This document shows positions 1 to 10,859 of a DNA stretch of 64,000 nucleotides, one piece after another (position 1 is the first letter of the stretch; each line of letters opens with the position of its first letter). The translations under genes and the position numbers were made by a program. Under the pieces are notes generated by a model. That model did not search any database. It was given only the letters and a program-made list of their open reading frames with translations, and was not told the DNA's origin. The stretch is from Parelaphostrongylus tenuis (lineage: Eukaryota; Nematoda; Chromadorea; Rhabditida; Metastrongylidae), in contig JAHQIW010005098.1 of assembly GCA_019055375.1 (NCBI GenBank), positions 22,601 to 86,600 on the forward strand, in the 5' to 3' direction.

Positions 1-311
1 TATGTTTTAGAGATTCCAAATTTTGAAGCACACCAATAGCCCAGATTTCGTTGACACTTTTTGATGAACTGGCATTGTAAGCAGTATGTGGTACCATTTT
101 GCACAAAATATTCATGGTTTCGACAAAATTCTTTTTGATTGATCTCTTAGCAGTGGTGTGATATCACTAATATACAGGGTGCGTAAGAAGTTCTCATAAT
201 TTTTTCGGATGCTTCAACAGGAAAAAAAACACTGCATAAATAAATGAGTTCATACAGACGATGTAATATTCACATTGGTTAGATCAACACTTATAACAAC
301 AAACAAAAAGT
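1..311. other. unassigned AT-rich flank
   Basis: No coding region, RNA or repeat could be supported here. It lies downstream of the decayed transposase that reads leftward from about 1075 to 312 and may include that element's 3' end, but no convincing terminal inverted repeat partner was found near 1100-1500. Confidence 0.3.
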
Positions 312-1075
312 TTATAACAATTTCTCAAAGTTGCCTATTTTAGCCTTTATACATTTGCGAAGCCTTTTCTGAAAAATTTGGACAATCTTCGCACACATTT
401 CCACTGTTTCGACCAAAACGCGTATCAAAACCGTCTTATGCGCGTACATCATAGTGCAGCGAGAAGCCGAACTTTTTTCCTTTAGTGCAAGCCACGCAGT
501 AACCACTGGTTCGAGATCCAGAGCCTTTGACGGTTGAGTGTCCCTGCCCCAACGGGTCTGAAAACAACTCTTGACATATGGCAATCGTTGAGAGGGCCGA
601 ATGCACAGAAGCCCAACCTCGCTGAGACGGAAATTTATCGAACGCCACTTGTGAGTAAATAAAATTTACTGCTGATAGGTGGCTGAGTTGATTTTGACGT
701 TTCACAGAACTCGGAAAAATAAATCATCCGGTGCACCTTAGAAATCCTTTCTTCTTATAACCTCTCATCCAGGAAGTGAGCACGAGCGGTCTTGTAGCTG
801 CTCAGCTTTGGCTTATGTTTGACAGTGTTTCGGACGCTCCACTTGCTAATCCCGAACTTCCCAAGCCATCTTGCGCATCGGACGCTACGGATCTCGTTGA
901 ATCTGATAACAAATCTTCTAAATGTTTTCCGTAGTAGACGAGGTGGTTAATGACTTTTTCGAGGACGGTCTTGAATCCCTCTAGTCTCTTTTAACTATTT
1001 ACGGCTGTGGACACTTGGTGGTTTGAAACCAGCTGATTTTGGAACAGTGTCAGCCGTTGTCATTACCGTCATGTG
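312..1075 (-). pseudogene. decayed Tc1/mariner-superfamily transposase
   Basis: Read right to left, the complement carries pieces of a Tc1/mariner-type transposase in several frames. Near 800-960 there is a helix-turn-helix style stretch (an isolated G-I-S-K-W-S-V-R core followed by KPKLSSYKTARAHFLDE), which is the DNA-binding part of this superfamily. The last open segment (584 to 312) ends with FQKRLRKCIKAKIGNFEKLL and a stop, matching the usual C-terminal tail in which the chain ends a few residues after a KC-I...G-FE motif. The catalytic DDE/D core between them is not recognisable, and stops and frame changes break the chain, so it cannot make an active enzyme. The length, about 255 codons, is short for the family (about 340). 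The assignment rests on the two ends only; the exact subfamily is unknown. Confidence 0.55.
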
Positions 1076-1589
1076 CAACTCAACTGATGCAATACGTGAA
1101 TTTTTACAAGAGAACTGAAAATTGAGAGATGATTTAAAACAAATTCTTACTCACCCGAAATGGACACAAAATTTGAAAAATAATTTAACAAACTTACTAG
1201 CATTGACAACAAAATATTATATTGATGCTTAAATCAACAAAACACAAAGTTATCAAAACTTATACTCCAAAAAAAAAGGTGGGGATGAAGGTGAACCAAT
1301 GCTTCATTTATCACGTCGTTTCTCGAGATACCGCACGACCACACTACCACGTTACCCCGCGCCAGCATGGTTTATGAATAAAGTGGGTTACAATTCTTGA
1401 TATCGTCATTGTTGCCTGTTCCTGTCAACCAACGCCGCTTAAGAAAACGAGTACTCTAATGACAAGGATTAGTGCAAAAAGTTCGCAGCGGAGGAACCGT
1501 TGTATCAATAATAATAATACAGTAATAATTTGATCGATTTATATTCCTCTCAAATGATCGCATGATTAAGAAGGTTTTGAAAACCTCTA
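1076..1589. other. unassigned stretch between two transposon relics
   Basis: AT-rich sequence with no supported gene. It probably contains the lost 5' end of the Tc1-like relic to the left and of the RTE relic to the right. A long open frame on the minus strand (2199 to 1456) is antisense to the RTE coding sequence and is not taken as a gene. Confidence 0.3.
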
Positions 1590-3803
1590 GCACTCCCATC
1601 GTGAACATCGATTCATTTGAACAGCTAACAACCCATATTGGGCGATCACGGTCGAACCGATATGGATCAATGATCTCCTCCGCACAACGTTCCTTTTTTC
1701 GCGAAAAGAAGAGAAAGCTGCTAAATAACCAGCGAAGTCCTAGAACTACCATAAAATGGGATCTATTCAAATTATTAGTTGGCTCTTTGTAAGATACCGC
1801 TGTCGATAACATCGACGATACGACCAGCTTGTTGAATATCTTCACGTTAGCGCTATAAAAGCCGAGAGTCCTAAGGTCACGAAGAGACGCTTGTCTTCGC
1901 AGACACTCGAGCTGGTACGTCAATGTGGAATCGCACGAGCTACAGGCAACCAAAACCTTACGTCCGAACTTGCGAAACGCTGCAGAGAAGCGACAAAAGA
2001 AGATCTCAAAGAGAGAAGAGCAGCAGTTATGGCAGAAGCTGCGGAAGCTGGAAAGAGCATTCGCAAAGCCCAGCAAGTCTCCGCCAACTATAAGACCAAG
2101 ACGATTGCACTGCGACGCCCTGACGAAACACTTATAGCTTGTAGAAAGGGAATGCAGATAATTATCCAGCACTACTTCCCGGACCTCTTCGCTAGCCATG
2201 TCCTCTTACTGTCATATAAATTGTAAGAGGATGAATATGTCATTCCGCCGTTTCTCCCTTCCGAAATCCGACACGCCACATCGTCGGTGAAGGATAGAAT
2301 AACACAAAGTTCAGATAAGATTAGACCAGAACACTTGAAAATTATATCGCCAGTTCTCATCAAAACTCTGGCTCGGCTCTCCCTCGCTACCCGTCAGAAT
2401 GCAAGATTCCTATTCAATGGTAAACCAGCAACCCCGTGCTGTTGTTCAAAAAGGTAACATCTTCACGACATAGGCAATTATCGCCCAATCTGCAAACTGT
2501 CCGTTGTCTATAAACTTTTCACTCGAGTAGTCCTAAACAGGATTAACAGAACACTGGACGAAGGACAGCAATGCGAACAAGTAGGGTCCCAAAAAGGATT
2601 TGGTACCATAGACCACATCCACACAATTTCAGGACTCATTGAAGTTTCAGGGAGTGCAATATACCGCTCAGTCTCACTTTCATCGATCTGAAGAAAGCCT
2701 TCAATTCAGTAGAAACAGAAGTGGTTGTAAAGGCACTGGATAACCAGGACGTCTCCACTCGTTAGATAATGATTCTCCGTGGGCTTTATAAAGATTTCAT
2801 TACCAAAATATCTCCCTTCCACAACAATATCACTATCGACGTAAGAAGAGTGGTTCGACAAGGCAATACAATTTTCGAAAATTATTCACAACCACCCTCA
2901 AAGACGTCATGCGAACATTAGAATGGAACGATATGGGAGCGAAAATTGACGGTCGGCAATTGAACCATCTTTGCCTTGCTGATGATATTGTCTTGATAAT
3001 ACCAATCATCAGCCAAGCAGAACGAATGCGGACCGATTTCGACAAGGCCTGTGGGAAGATTGGCCTCTACCTAAATCTAATGAAAACGATGTTCATGAGG
3101 AACGGATGGGCTATGAATGCCCCACTCACACTCAGAGGAACGAAAATCTCCAATCACTCGAGTTATGTCTATTTAGATCGCGAAATCAACATGATTAACG
3201 ACTTAGCTCTAGAGTTGAACAGGAGGAAATGAGCGGCTTGGGAAACATCAAAGTGCATCGAAGATGTAGTGAAGAGGACAAAGAAAATCCAACTTCGTGC
3301 CCATCTTTTCAACTCGACTATTATTCCTGTCCAAACGTATGCAGCAGAAACCTGGTCGCTACCTAAGTAGGATGTATGATCGCTTGGCGTTTTCGAACAC
3401 CCAGTCAAAGGGTCGACGCTAGAAGTATCGCGTATCTTGCAAATGACAGAAAGGATTCGAAGTTTCGACTTACGTTACAAAGATCGAGGATTGTAGACGC
3501 CGTTTTACACGTCAGGATATTGAAAACATGGTGGCCGGACACGTGATGTGCTTCAACGACAACCGATGGACGAGAGCCGTTACCGACTGGATTTCTCGGA
3601 ATATCAATCTCCCTACAGGAAGACCACCAACCCGAGAGTTCGATTTCTTCACGAAAGGTTAGAAGAAAGATATGATGCTCAGTGATCCTTAGAAAGAGGA
3701 CATTGGGCTGATCTCGCACGCGATAGGGAAAATGGAGGTGCTGCTGGTACCCGCTCGAATCACTCGACGATTAATGACAAGACAGGTGATACAGGTGATA
3801 TAG
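1590..3803 (+). pseudogene. RTE-clade non-LTR retrotransposon, decayed (end of endonuclease, reverse transcriptase, 3' tail)
   Basis: Translation in shifting frames gives a continuous RTE-type polyprotein: the end of the endonuclease (RSPRTTIKWDLF near 1735-1770), the linker (RRAAVMAEAAEAGKSIRKA near 2017-2076), reverse transcriptase blocks (HDIGNYRPICKLSVVYKLFT near 2467-2525; TIDHIHTISGLIEVSG near 2601-2654), the polymerase box LADDIVLII (near 2974-3000; F/YADD in active elements, catalytic aspartates kept), and a C-terminal part containing DNRWTRAVTDW (near 3558-3590). Several stops and frameshifts interrupt it, so it is dead. It ends in two copies of CAGGTGATA (3785-3802), the short-repeat tail typical of RTE elements. 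The promoter end and most of the endonuclease are missing, as expected for 5'-truncated insertions. Family certainty is high; subfamily is not determined. Confidence 0.85.
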
Positions 3804-4034
3804 TTGATCTGTCAGCGTGACTGGAATCAATGTCGATATCGACTGCAAGGCAAAATCGTTGACGATTGGTTGCTGACAGACTAATGCGTTGTAGCGAAGA
3901 AAGAGTGGTGTGCAAAATGGGCGTCGGTGAGAACGTAGGTAAACTAGGAAAAAACTATTTGACAGTAGTTGAAAATGAGTTCCTTCTCGCAACAATGTGT
4001 TTTTCTAAAGAAAAAGTACCGATATCCTAGTGAC
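3804..4034. other. spacer between two tail-to-tail RTE fragments
   Basis: No gene is visible. It follows the CAGGTGATA tail of the + strand RTE and precedes the 3' end of a minus-strand RTE fragment. Confidence 0.4.
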
Positions 4035-4225
4035 TCGATAGAGCACCAGCAACACATCCGTTTTCCTTACTGTGTGAAAGAGTAGCCCAAAGGGTCTTCT
4101 TCTCTCTAGAAATTCGATGAGCATCATATCTTTCTTCTAGGCTTGTCGTGATGAAATTGGACTAAAGGGTTGGTGATCTTCCTGTAGCGCTTGACATCCC
4201 GAGAAATCTAGGCGGTAACGGTTCC
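4035..4225 (-). pseudogene. RTE retrotransposon fragment (C-terminal end of the polyprotein)
   Basis: The complement matches the same RTE C-terminal segment as the neighbouring element: VTDW-I-P-R-like start, then RPPTRW-like, FFTK-like and RYDAL-like phrases in broken frames, ending near the conserved HW...LARDREKW region. Only about 190 bases remain, with frameshifts. The fragment lies in opposite orientation to the longer RTE at 1590-3803, so the two are tail to tail. It is a dead 5'-truncated or recombined copy. Confidence 0.6.
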
Positions 4226-4299
4226 CTTTGTGATATTCTATCTCTTTGTAGTTATTAGGTGCCTTTAACTTACAAACTTTACTCACAAGGACATATAAT

Positions 4300-4570
4300 C
4301 CTTATGCGATGTTCAAGTGATTGAAGAACTACTTTGAATTCGAAACTTAGTCATCTTTTCGCTCTTATACCGTTGCGAAAAATTTGCCAAAAGTCAAGCA
4401 AAAAGCCCTCTACAAATGCAAATTGAGCAAACAAATCAAATCGAGTGCGAAACATAATTTCACTTTTGCCGCTACAATACAACAAGAGTGGTTTTTTCTG
4501 AAAACATGACACATTATTTGAGCTGCCAAGATTTGAGGTTTCGATTGATTAGTAAAACGTTAAGGAAAAA
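4300..4570. repeat. single unit of the dispersed 150-190 bp repeat family
   Basis: Carries the family's two landmarks: a GTGCGAAACATAATTTCA phrase followed by a CGCTACAATACAAC core (4446-4485), then a GAGCTGCCAAGATTTGAG phrase (4519-4536). The same order occurs in the arrays near 17, 24, 35, 52, 57 and 60 kb. Confidence 0.5.
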
Positions 4571-5069
4571 AAACTGTCCAATAAGAGAGGCTTTGGGTCA
4601 GTCAGAATAAAGACCATTACAATCAACATATCTACCAACATGAAATAAGTTTGTACATTGGTAGCGTTAGAATCGATGTCTTGGGATTTGGTAAATATTC
4701 AAGGATATTTTTTGCATGTTGCATGCTGTTTTTGCATATTTTTGCAACTCACATGTTGTGAAAGCATTTTGAAGAAGTGGTGGCCGCGAGGAGAGAAAAC
4801 GCTCGCCCAACCGACAGAATGCAGAAAGCCCTTTCCAAGAGTCCGTCGAATTTCGAAGCAACAATCCAAATAAAGCAGAATCAACACACTTACTTCTCAG
4901 TGGCTAATATATGTTGATTGCAATGGCTCCTATTTTCATTGATGAAGATGGGTTTGAGCCTAGTTAAAATGTGAAATTTGCGGTTGAAAACCACAGTTTC
5001 TTTTCCACTGACCTCATGTCAGCCAGGCCGAACTAACGTTGACCCATCGGCAACGTTTCTGGAAGCATA
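4571..5069. other. intergenic sequence, nothing supported
   Basis: Short antiparallel open frames near 4660-4880 overlap each other on both strands and match nothing I recognise. No splice-site-flanked coding exon is visible. Confidence 0.4.
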
Positions 5070-5814
5070 GGTCTCCAATCAAGTTTTAAAAGAACGATGT
5101 TCATGAAGAACGGATTGCTTTGAATGCCTATTCACCCTTAACAAAATCAATATCGTGATTATCATTTTTTCAATATCGCTGAAAGGTTTGAATACATGTG
5201 CTCAGTTTGCAAAGTCAATATGGTGAACAACTAAAATTTAGAGCTGAGCAAGAGTAAGCGAGTCACATGGAGAGCGTTTGAGAACATTGACATTGTAGAA
5301 AAAATGCAAGAAACATCCAACCTCATACCTAACTTTTGACCAACGATTACTTTGGCCTCTACAAATGTTTCAAGAAACTAGTCACTACGCATGCAGCATG
5401 TAAGATAATTTGGGGTTATGAGGCGCAGAAACGAAAGGTTGATGTAAAGAGTGTTCCGTTCCTCTCAAATGGGAGAACGGATCCGAAAATCTGACCTGTG
5501 GCAACTATCGGAAATTGAGTGCGCCCCTCTGCACCCCAGGATGTCAGCGATCCTTAGACTGGACACATAAAACGATGAGAGCCGATGGACGATAGACATA
5601 AACCGGGCGAGTCCTTTGAAATGTGTAGCAAAAGATAAGAAGGTTACCTGATACCGTCTAAAATCTTCACAAAAGCCTATAAGAAGGACATGATGCTCAA
5701 TCAATCCCTCCAATGAGGAGGACTTACTGAGGCGGTTTGACGTATTGCGAGAATATGAAAAGCTCCGCTCTAGTCATCCGACAATCAGCAAGACAACAGA
5801 TTATACAGGTGATG
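5070..5814 (+). pseudogene. RTE retrotransposon 3' fragment
   Basis: Starts with the RT phrase TMFMKNG (near 5098-5118) that follows the polymerase box in RTE proteins, then continues with the C-terminal part: RIRKSDLW-like text near 5470-5495, SRWTID-like near 5580-5600 (DNRWTRAVTDW in better copies), and a terminal ACAGGTGAT motif near 5804-5812 that corresponds to the repeated 3' tail of the first element. Internal deletions and stops are frequent. It has the same orientation as the element at 1590-3803 but is more decayed. Confidence 0.6.
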
Positions 5815-6214
5815 GCATTCCACACAAAAAAAACATCTCGAAATTCGCGGATTCATAACAAAATCGTATTGAAAGTACAGGGCATACTGTAACGAAATTG
5901 GTTCGTTGTTCAGCAATGCAACCAAAACGACGCGGAAGTCTCAAAATGAGAAACGGTTGTAAACGCATTAGCATATTCAGCTTCAATTACGGCTTGTAAA
6001 ACTCATAAACAGGGTCTGTGATAATACAGCGCTGACGGTGCTTTCGATTTGTCATTGACGAAACAGTTGTAATGATATACATTACATTCCAAGTCGAAGA
6101 CTTTTACAAACACTTTGGAAATGAGTAAAAATTTCTGCTTCAAATACTATGTCGGTTACTATTGAGACGAGACTTCCATAACGAAAGAATGGTCTCTTTA
6201 AATATTTCCTACTA
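5815..6214. other. intergenic sequence
   Basis: AT-rich spacer between an RTE tail and the left terminal repeat of the mariner element. No gene or RNA can be supported. Confidence 0.4.
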
Positions 6215-6787
6215 CGGTTGGAAAGAAAGTTCTGGGGCACCTTAATAAGTATGGTATAACTCCCATGCATATCATGAAAATATTACACTTTCTAATGTGG
6301 GATTTCCCGCTACGCGCCTAGATATCATTCGTCTTTATTTCACTTTGTTGCAAGCCTCCGCCATGTCCAACGACATAATCGCAGTTCGTGTTTTATTGCG
6401 TCATCATTGGAGAAAGGGTCTTTCACATCGAGCTATAGTCGATGAAATCAACGAAGTTGAAAGGGAAGGCATAACAAGCAAATCTGCTGCTGAACTGTGG
6501 TTTCAACGCTCTTATTTCGGAGATCGTAACCTTAAAGACAAGCTTTGTTTAGGACGCCCAACAGAGTTTGAGTCCTTCGATGAAGCCGAAGATGCATGTA
6601 AAGACTTCTTTAAATCGAAATCGAAGGAATTATCGACTTTGACCAGATCGAAACTTGACGGACCGGCTGCAGAAAGTCGTAGAAACCGATTGCCTTTAAT
6701 TTGAAGAAGAATTATTATTGCTTTTGTTTAGATTTTTGGCACGAACTTTCAATTTTTTCAAGTGCCTCAGAACTTTCTTTCCAGCCC
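6215..6787 (+). mobile_element. internally deleted mariner element with terminal inverted repeats
   Basis: The left end (6216-6240) and the right end (6763-6787 read in complement) share the phrase TGGAAAGAAAGTTCTG followed by GGGCAC/AGGCAC, an inverted repeat of about 25 bases. A TA dinucleotide lies just outside the left end (6213-6214), as expected for mariner; the right flank reads AAT, so the second TA is mutated or misplaced. Between them lie the first and last parts of a mariner transposase joined together with the catalytic centre missing. At about 570 bases against about 1.3 kb for a full mariner, this is a non-autonomous copy that could only have moved using an enzyme supplied elsewhere. 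Confidence 0.7.
6363..6699 (+). pseudogene. mariner transposase, N- and C-terminal ends fused
   Basis: From the ATG at 6363 the frame gives a mariner N-terminal domain: VLLRHHWRKGLSHRA, then KSAAELWFQRSYFGD and LCLGRPTEF, which match the paired helix-turn-helix region ending in the conserved GRP. Immediately after comes EDACKDFFKSKSKE, which belongs near the C-terminus of mariner transposases. A one-base shift near 6630 then opens the frame that ends in NLTDRLQKVVETDCL and a stop (6697-6699), the usual end of the protein. The whole DD34D catalytic region, about 200 residues, is absent, so it cannot cut DNA. A truncated protein that still binds the ends could in principle interfere with an active element; that is speculation. 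Confidence 0.7.
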
Positions 6788-6799
6788 AATGATTTGTTG

Positions 6800-8140
6800 A
6801 GGATGCAGCGGTCAGTAAAGAGCTCTTCAAAATTCAGAATTTAGGCGATCGTATGCTCCGCAGCAATTCATTGAACATGAGGACGAGTAATACTCTTATA
6901 CAACTGCGAAAATATCGGATTGGCATCAAAATCTGTTCCTTTTTTTCTGTAGTACAGCAATATCTCCTCTGAAGCATTGATGTGGGGGTAAACATTTTCA
7001 GGTCTTCAAAACCTCGGAAACTGACTGAGTCGTATTGATTACTTAGCATAGCATAGGAGAATTCAGATTTTCCAATCGATCTTTCAGAAACACTACGAAA
7101 ATGAAGAGACGATTAAAGAATCTGAAGCAACTACACCAAGAAATGAGATATGACTATGTGAAATGTACAATAACAAAATTTGTTTTGCCTGCACACCGTG
7201 CTGAAATTGGAAGGACGGCGTTCAGTAATCATCTACCTAGATGAGATACCTGAAACATTTGAAAAGATGAACACAGTAACGTCTGCCTAGCATCGCATCA
7301 CCTGCGTTTTCAGAGATCGTCCACTGTGCTTTCCTCTTCCGATACTTTGGCGATTTCATCAAAGTGAGTTTTATTACCTCACTGAAGTATTTGATGCCTT
7401 CATGCAGCTGTTTAATCTAAGATCCAATCCTGACACGATTTTCAGTTAACATCCTCATATTGGTGTATTTTTGGTAACATCTTATTATACGCCTGCCTTT
7501 TAACCATGCAGTTGAATTTCTATAGATGTACTTAATTTAGCTATCAGTTGACCACTCCGTTAAAATCATCATTTATAAGTGTGCTAAATCTGAGAGACTA
7601 ACAAGAAAATCAAAGTTCAACAACCACAGCTTCTTCACAGAAATTTGTTACCGAAAAGTTAGCAGTGAGAACTGTGCTTCATTTCATCAATCGATATCTT
7701 CTTTGGAAGACTTTTTCTTAGAATTGCAGTTGTGATTCAGGCGCTTTGTCAATTGCCGCAGCATCAGAAATACGAAGGCGGGAGCCGAATATAAGCCGTG
7801 CAACGTTCAGAATTTGGCGCATTCACTGGAATTTTCTTTAAGTCGCTCCCACGCAGTCCATTTTCATTCCAGAATTGATGGAGATATTTCTTACCTCAAA
7901 AACTGGTTTTTCTTTACACCGCATTAGCACAGTATGTCACAAAATACGCTTTTAAAGATTTTGCTTTGAATTAAACTAGTTAAAGATCCTTTGAAGCACT
8001 TGAAAAACCAAGAAAATCAAAGATCAGCCAAGGCGACGTCACCCTCGTATAGGTGCTGAATGCCGAATCTGTTGTTATCTCGTGGACGATCTGACACGAA
8101 AGATGTAGACATTAGTCTTAGTTGAGTCTATAATACTTAT
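6800..8140. other. intergenic stretch upstream of the secreted-protein gene
   Basis: No open frame above about 70 codons looks coding, and no recognised repeat was found. It should include the promoter of the gene that starts at 8156, but no motif is distinctive enough to name. Confidence 0.4.
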
Positions 8141-8155
8141 TCTTTTTTTAGGAAA
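8141..8155 (+). promoter_or_regulatory. probable trans-splice acceptor before the start codon
   Basis: A T-rich tract ending in AG (TCTTTTTTTAG, ending at 8151) lies four bases before the ATG at 8156. In nematodes such an acceptor next to a start codon usually receives a spliced leader. It could instead be an ordinary cis acceptor for an unseen upstream exon. Confidence 0.5.
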
Positions 8156-10456
8156 ATGATTATTCTTACAAACAGGGCAGGACCTTCGAACGCTCCATTT
8201 ATGATTTTGTTGCTAGCCTCAATCCCAACCGTGTTTGGATGTGGAGTGATTCCTGGAGGTCAAAGTAATGAATAAGAATTTCCATGAAGCTGCAAATTTT
8301 CCTATTCTTGTGGTTAAGAACTCTAATCGAATGAGCATGCCTAGCACTACATCATTGCCTAATTATGTTCGTAGTCTGCTGTACCCATAAGCAGGGTTAT
8401 TAGTTCTATATAAGAAGTCTATACAAAAGAAAGATCAAACCAAGAAGTTTTTCGGTGCAGTGACTTTCATGATTTAGCTAACACCACGAGTTTATGTTTG
8501 AACTTCAATGGGCTAACGTTTTGGAGTCTTCGTCTTCTCGGAACCCATGATTAGATTCGAATGTCCACTGTTGTTCGCCCTCGTCAAGGTCTTCGTCTTC
8601 GTTGTTGTGCACGTCCAATTTCTTCAAATAAACATCGCTCTAATGAAGAACATGGCGATGTCATCGTATACAAGATGACTGCTATACAGCTTACAGCGTT
8701 AATTATAGGTTGATAGTGGTTTAAGCGACAACATGCCAGGACTTGACAACGCGAAATGTTGTTTGAGCCTTTTCAAAGTCGGTGGCATACGGTTATAAAG
8801 ATATTCATCTTCAGTCTGCTGTCTGAAAATGTCACTTGAGAGCATCGATATATTTTGAAAGATTGCCAGAAGTACATAAGCCAGTGACATGCTCAATCTT
8901 GAGAAGGCTTGAAACAGTTCTCAGAATAGATCGATGTTCTCAAACGAGATTTTTGAAGCAGTCGATTAAAAAACATCTATGAGAACAATCCTATGAATGA
9001 TCATTGCCGAGTGAGGTTTTCCATTCGGGTGGCGCTTCACCGAAACATAGTCGACTTGAACGACAACGAAAACGAATAATTGTGGCTGATCGGCTCGAAT
9101 TATCGTCTCTGAAGAAACTAAGACGTCGAAATATCGGCCGAATAAAGTTTGTTTTTCACCACGTGGTATGAGACAAATTATAAAAAAAGTGTTATTAGAT
9201 GGTAATGACGACGAGAGCCGGTTTTTCGAAGTATTTAATAATTCAAATTAGAACCATTCACTACAAAAACTATGAAATTTTGTTGCAGCGAGCACCAGGA
9301 CCTTCACTGCCAGCGGGCCCAGCAACTTACCTGTTATCGCGGTATACACAGATAACAACGCAATCTCTGCCCTAATCCCTGGTATCGCAACTAGCAAGGA
9401 TGCTGTTCAGGCATTTGCACAACGTTTTGCAATGCAAACAGTAAGTTTATAACTTAGGCAGTTCATGCTTTTTCGTGAATTCTGAAGAGACGTAAGAGAT
9501 GGGCCGCATTTTCCCACAAACTTTCAGCCTTCTGGAGCTTAATTCACTTGCAAAGCTTCACCTATGCCAAATGAAAGCACTCTCATCCATTCTTCAAAAT
9601 GGTGAAAGAAGATTCACTTTTTAGGTTATCGATGTTCTCGAAATTGAAGGTCGGAGAGCACTCTTACCTGATTTTGTGATCTCCAACATTCTGGGTCAAC
9701 TTCAAGTTAATACCACTTATGAACCATTGCTGTGTAAGGACTTAAAGAAACCAGAGATTCCACGTAAGTCTCCAGTAATGGACATCCATTCAGCAGATTC
9801 CAATCCGAACTATAAGGGATATTCAAAAAGCAGAGCTATAACTTTTTTTTGTAAACAAGAATATTTTCTGCAAACTTATCATAACATATCTCAGAGTTCG
9901 AGGAAAGCCATCATAGAGCCTATAACATCAAAATCTCTCAAATCGAGAGTATGTTTTCAAATGTTACACATATTTTATATGATATAGTATTCAGTATGTC
10001 AATAGCTGAATGTTCGTAGACAGTTGAAGAGTATTAGAAAATTAATGTCTAACATTTTTTGATTTTTCACCTGTCTATGTGTCTAGGCAGGAGACTGTTT
10101 CTAAGACTTATAGTTCTTGCAGAGGATGCTGATCGAAGCAAGCTGTATTATCGTCGGTAGCACGGTGACGGGAATTTGCCCTGCAAAGCAGGCCAGCGGT
10201 GCGGTAATGTGTCACAATGTCGCAATGGCTATCGATGGCAGTCACTTGTCCCTCTCAGGAACTCTCACGGTTTGGACGACTTTCTTATCTGTATAACTTC
10301 GTTTTATAAAGAAATAAACTCTTGTAGACTACGAACATCATCATGGCTAATTGGTCGAAGTCGATGTGGCAAAATGTTGTGGACAGAGCGCTTCGACTGT
10401 TAAGATCGGGTCCGTTTGGTTCGCATTTGTACACGGTAACGGTCATTGTCAGCTGA
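8156..10456 (+). CDS. secreted nematode-family protein of unknown function, five exons
   Basis: Exons 8156-8264, 9289-9440, 9625-9763, 10123-10269 (or from 10139) and 10328-10456 give about 220 residues. Exon 1 encodes a secretion signal (hydrophobic PFMILLLASIPTVFGC core) ending near the CGVIPGGQ motif. Exon 2 has STRTFTASG and ALIPGIATSKDAVQAF; exon 3 has RRALLPDFVISNILGQLQVN; exon 4 has CIIVGSTVTGIC and SGTLT; exon 5 has TNIIMANWSKSMWQNVVDRA and RSGPFGSH, then TGA. This order and these motifs are those of a conserved secreted family I know only from nematodes, with no assigned activity. Introns have GT/AG ends. Odd point: with the best acceptor (TTCTTGCAG at 10122) intron 3 joins out of frame; a weaker AG at 10137-10138 restores the frame, otherwise there is a one-base indel. 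Family identity is strong, the exact model of exon 4 is not. Confidence 0.8.
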
Positions 10457-10531
10457 AATTTGAAGTGAACTGCGTTATTATTGAGACATACATTTTCATC
10501 TAATCGATGTTCATTGTGGCAATACACTATC

Positions 10532-10537
10532 AATAAA
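10532..10537 (+). terminator. polyadenylation signal AATAAA
   Basis: Canonical AATAAA 76 bases after the stop codon of the secreted-protein gene, at the normal distance for a nematode 3' end. Confidence 0.5.
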
Positions 10538-10859
10538 CTAGCAATCATGCGGGTGTTGAACAATCAGAGTGGAGCAGTAAATCATATTGAAATGCACAAT
10601 GTGATAAATCTGTGCGTACTACTTTACTTGAAGGTAACGGAGAAGTTCTCACTATATTTTACAGCGAATTTCTGATGCGAAATAAATAATACTATAAGGG
10701 ATTATAAGGTAGCTGTAATTGATTTCATAGCAGGGTTGCTCTGAAGATCCAGCTTAAAGCAATTCACTCATTCGCCTGTCAAAAAGTGACCAGATTCCTT
10801 GTTTAGGCATTCAAATTTTGCGTGTTCTAAAATGCCAATGATTGTGTTCGCTTTTACAG

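Noticed and set aside
1456..2199. 247-codon minus-strand frame
   Set aside because: Antisense to the RTE endonuclease/reverse transcriptase region, which matches on the + strand; the minus frame has no recognisable domain.
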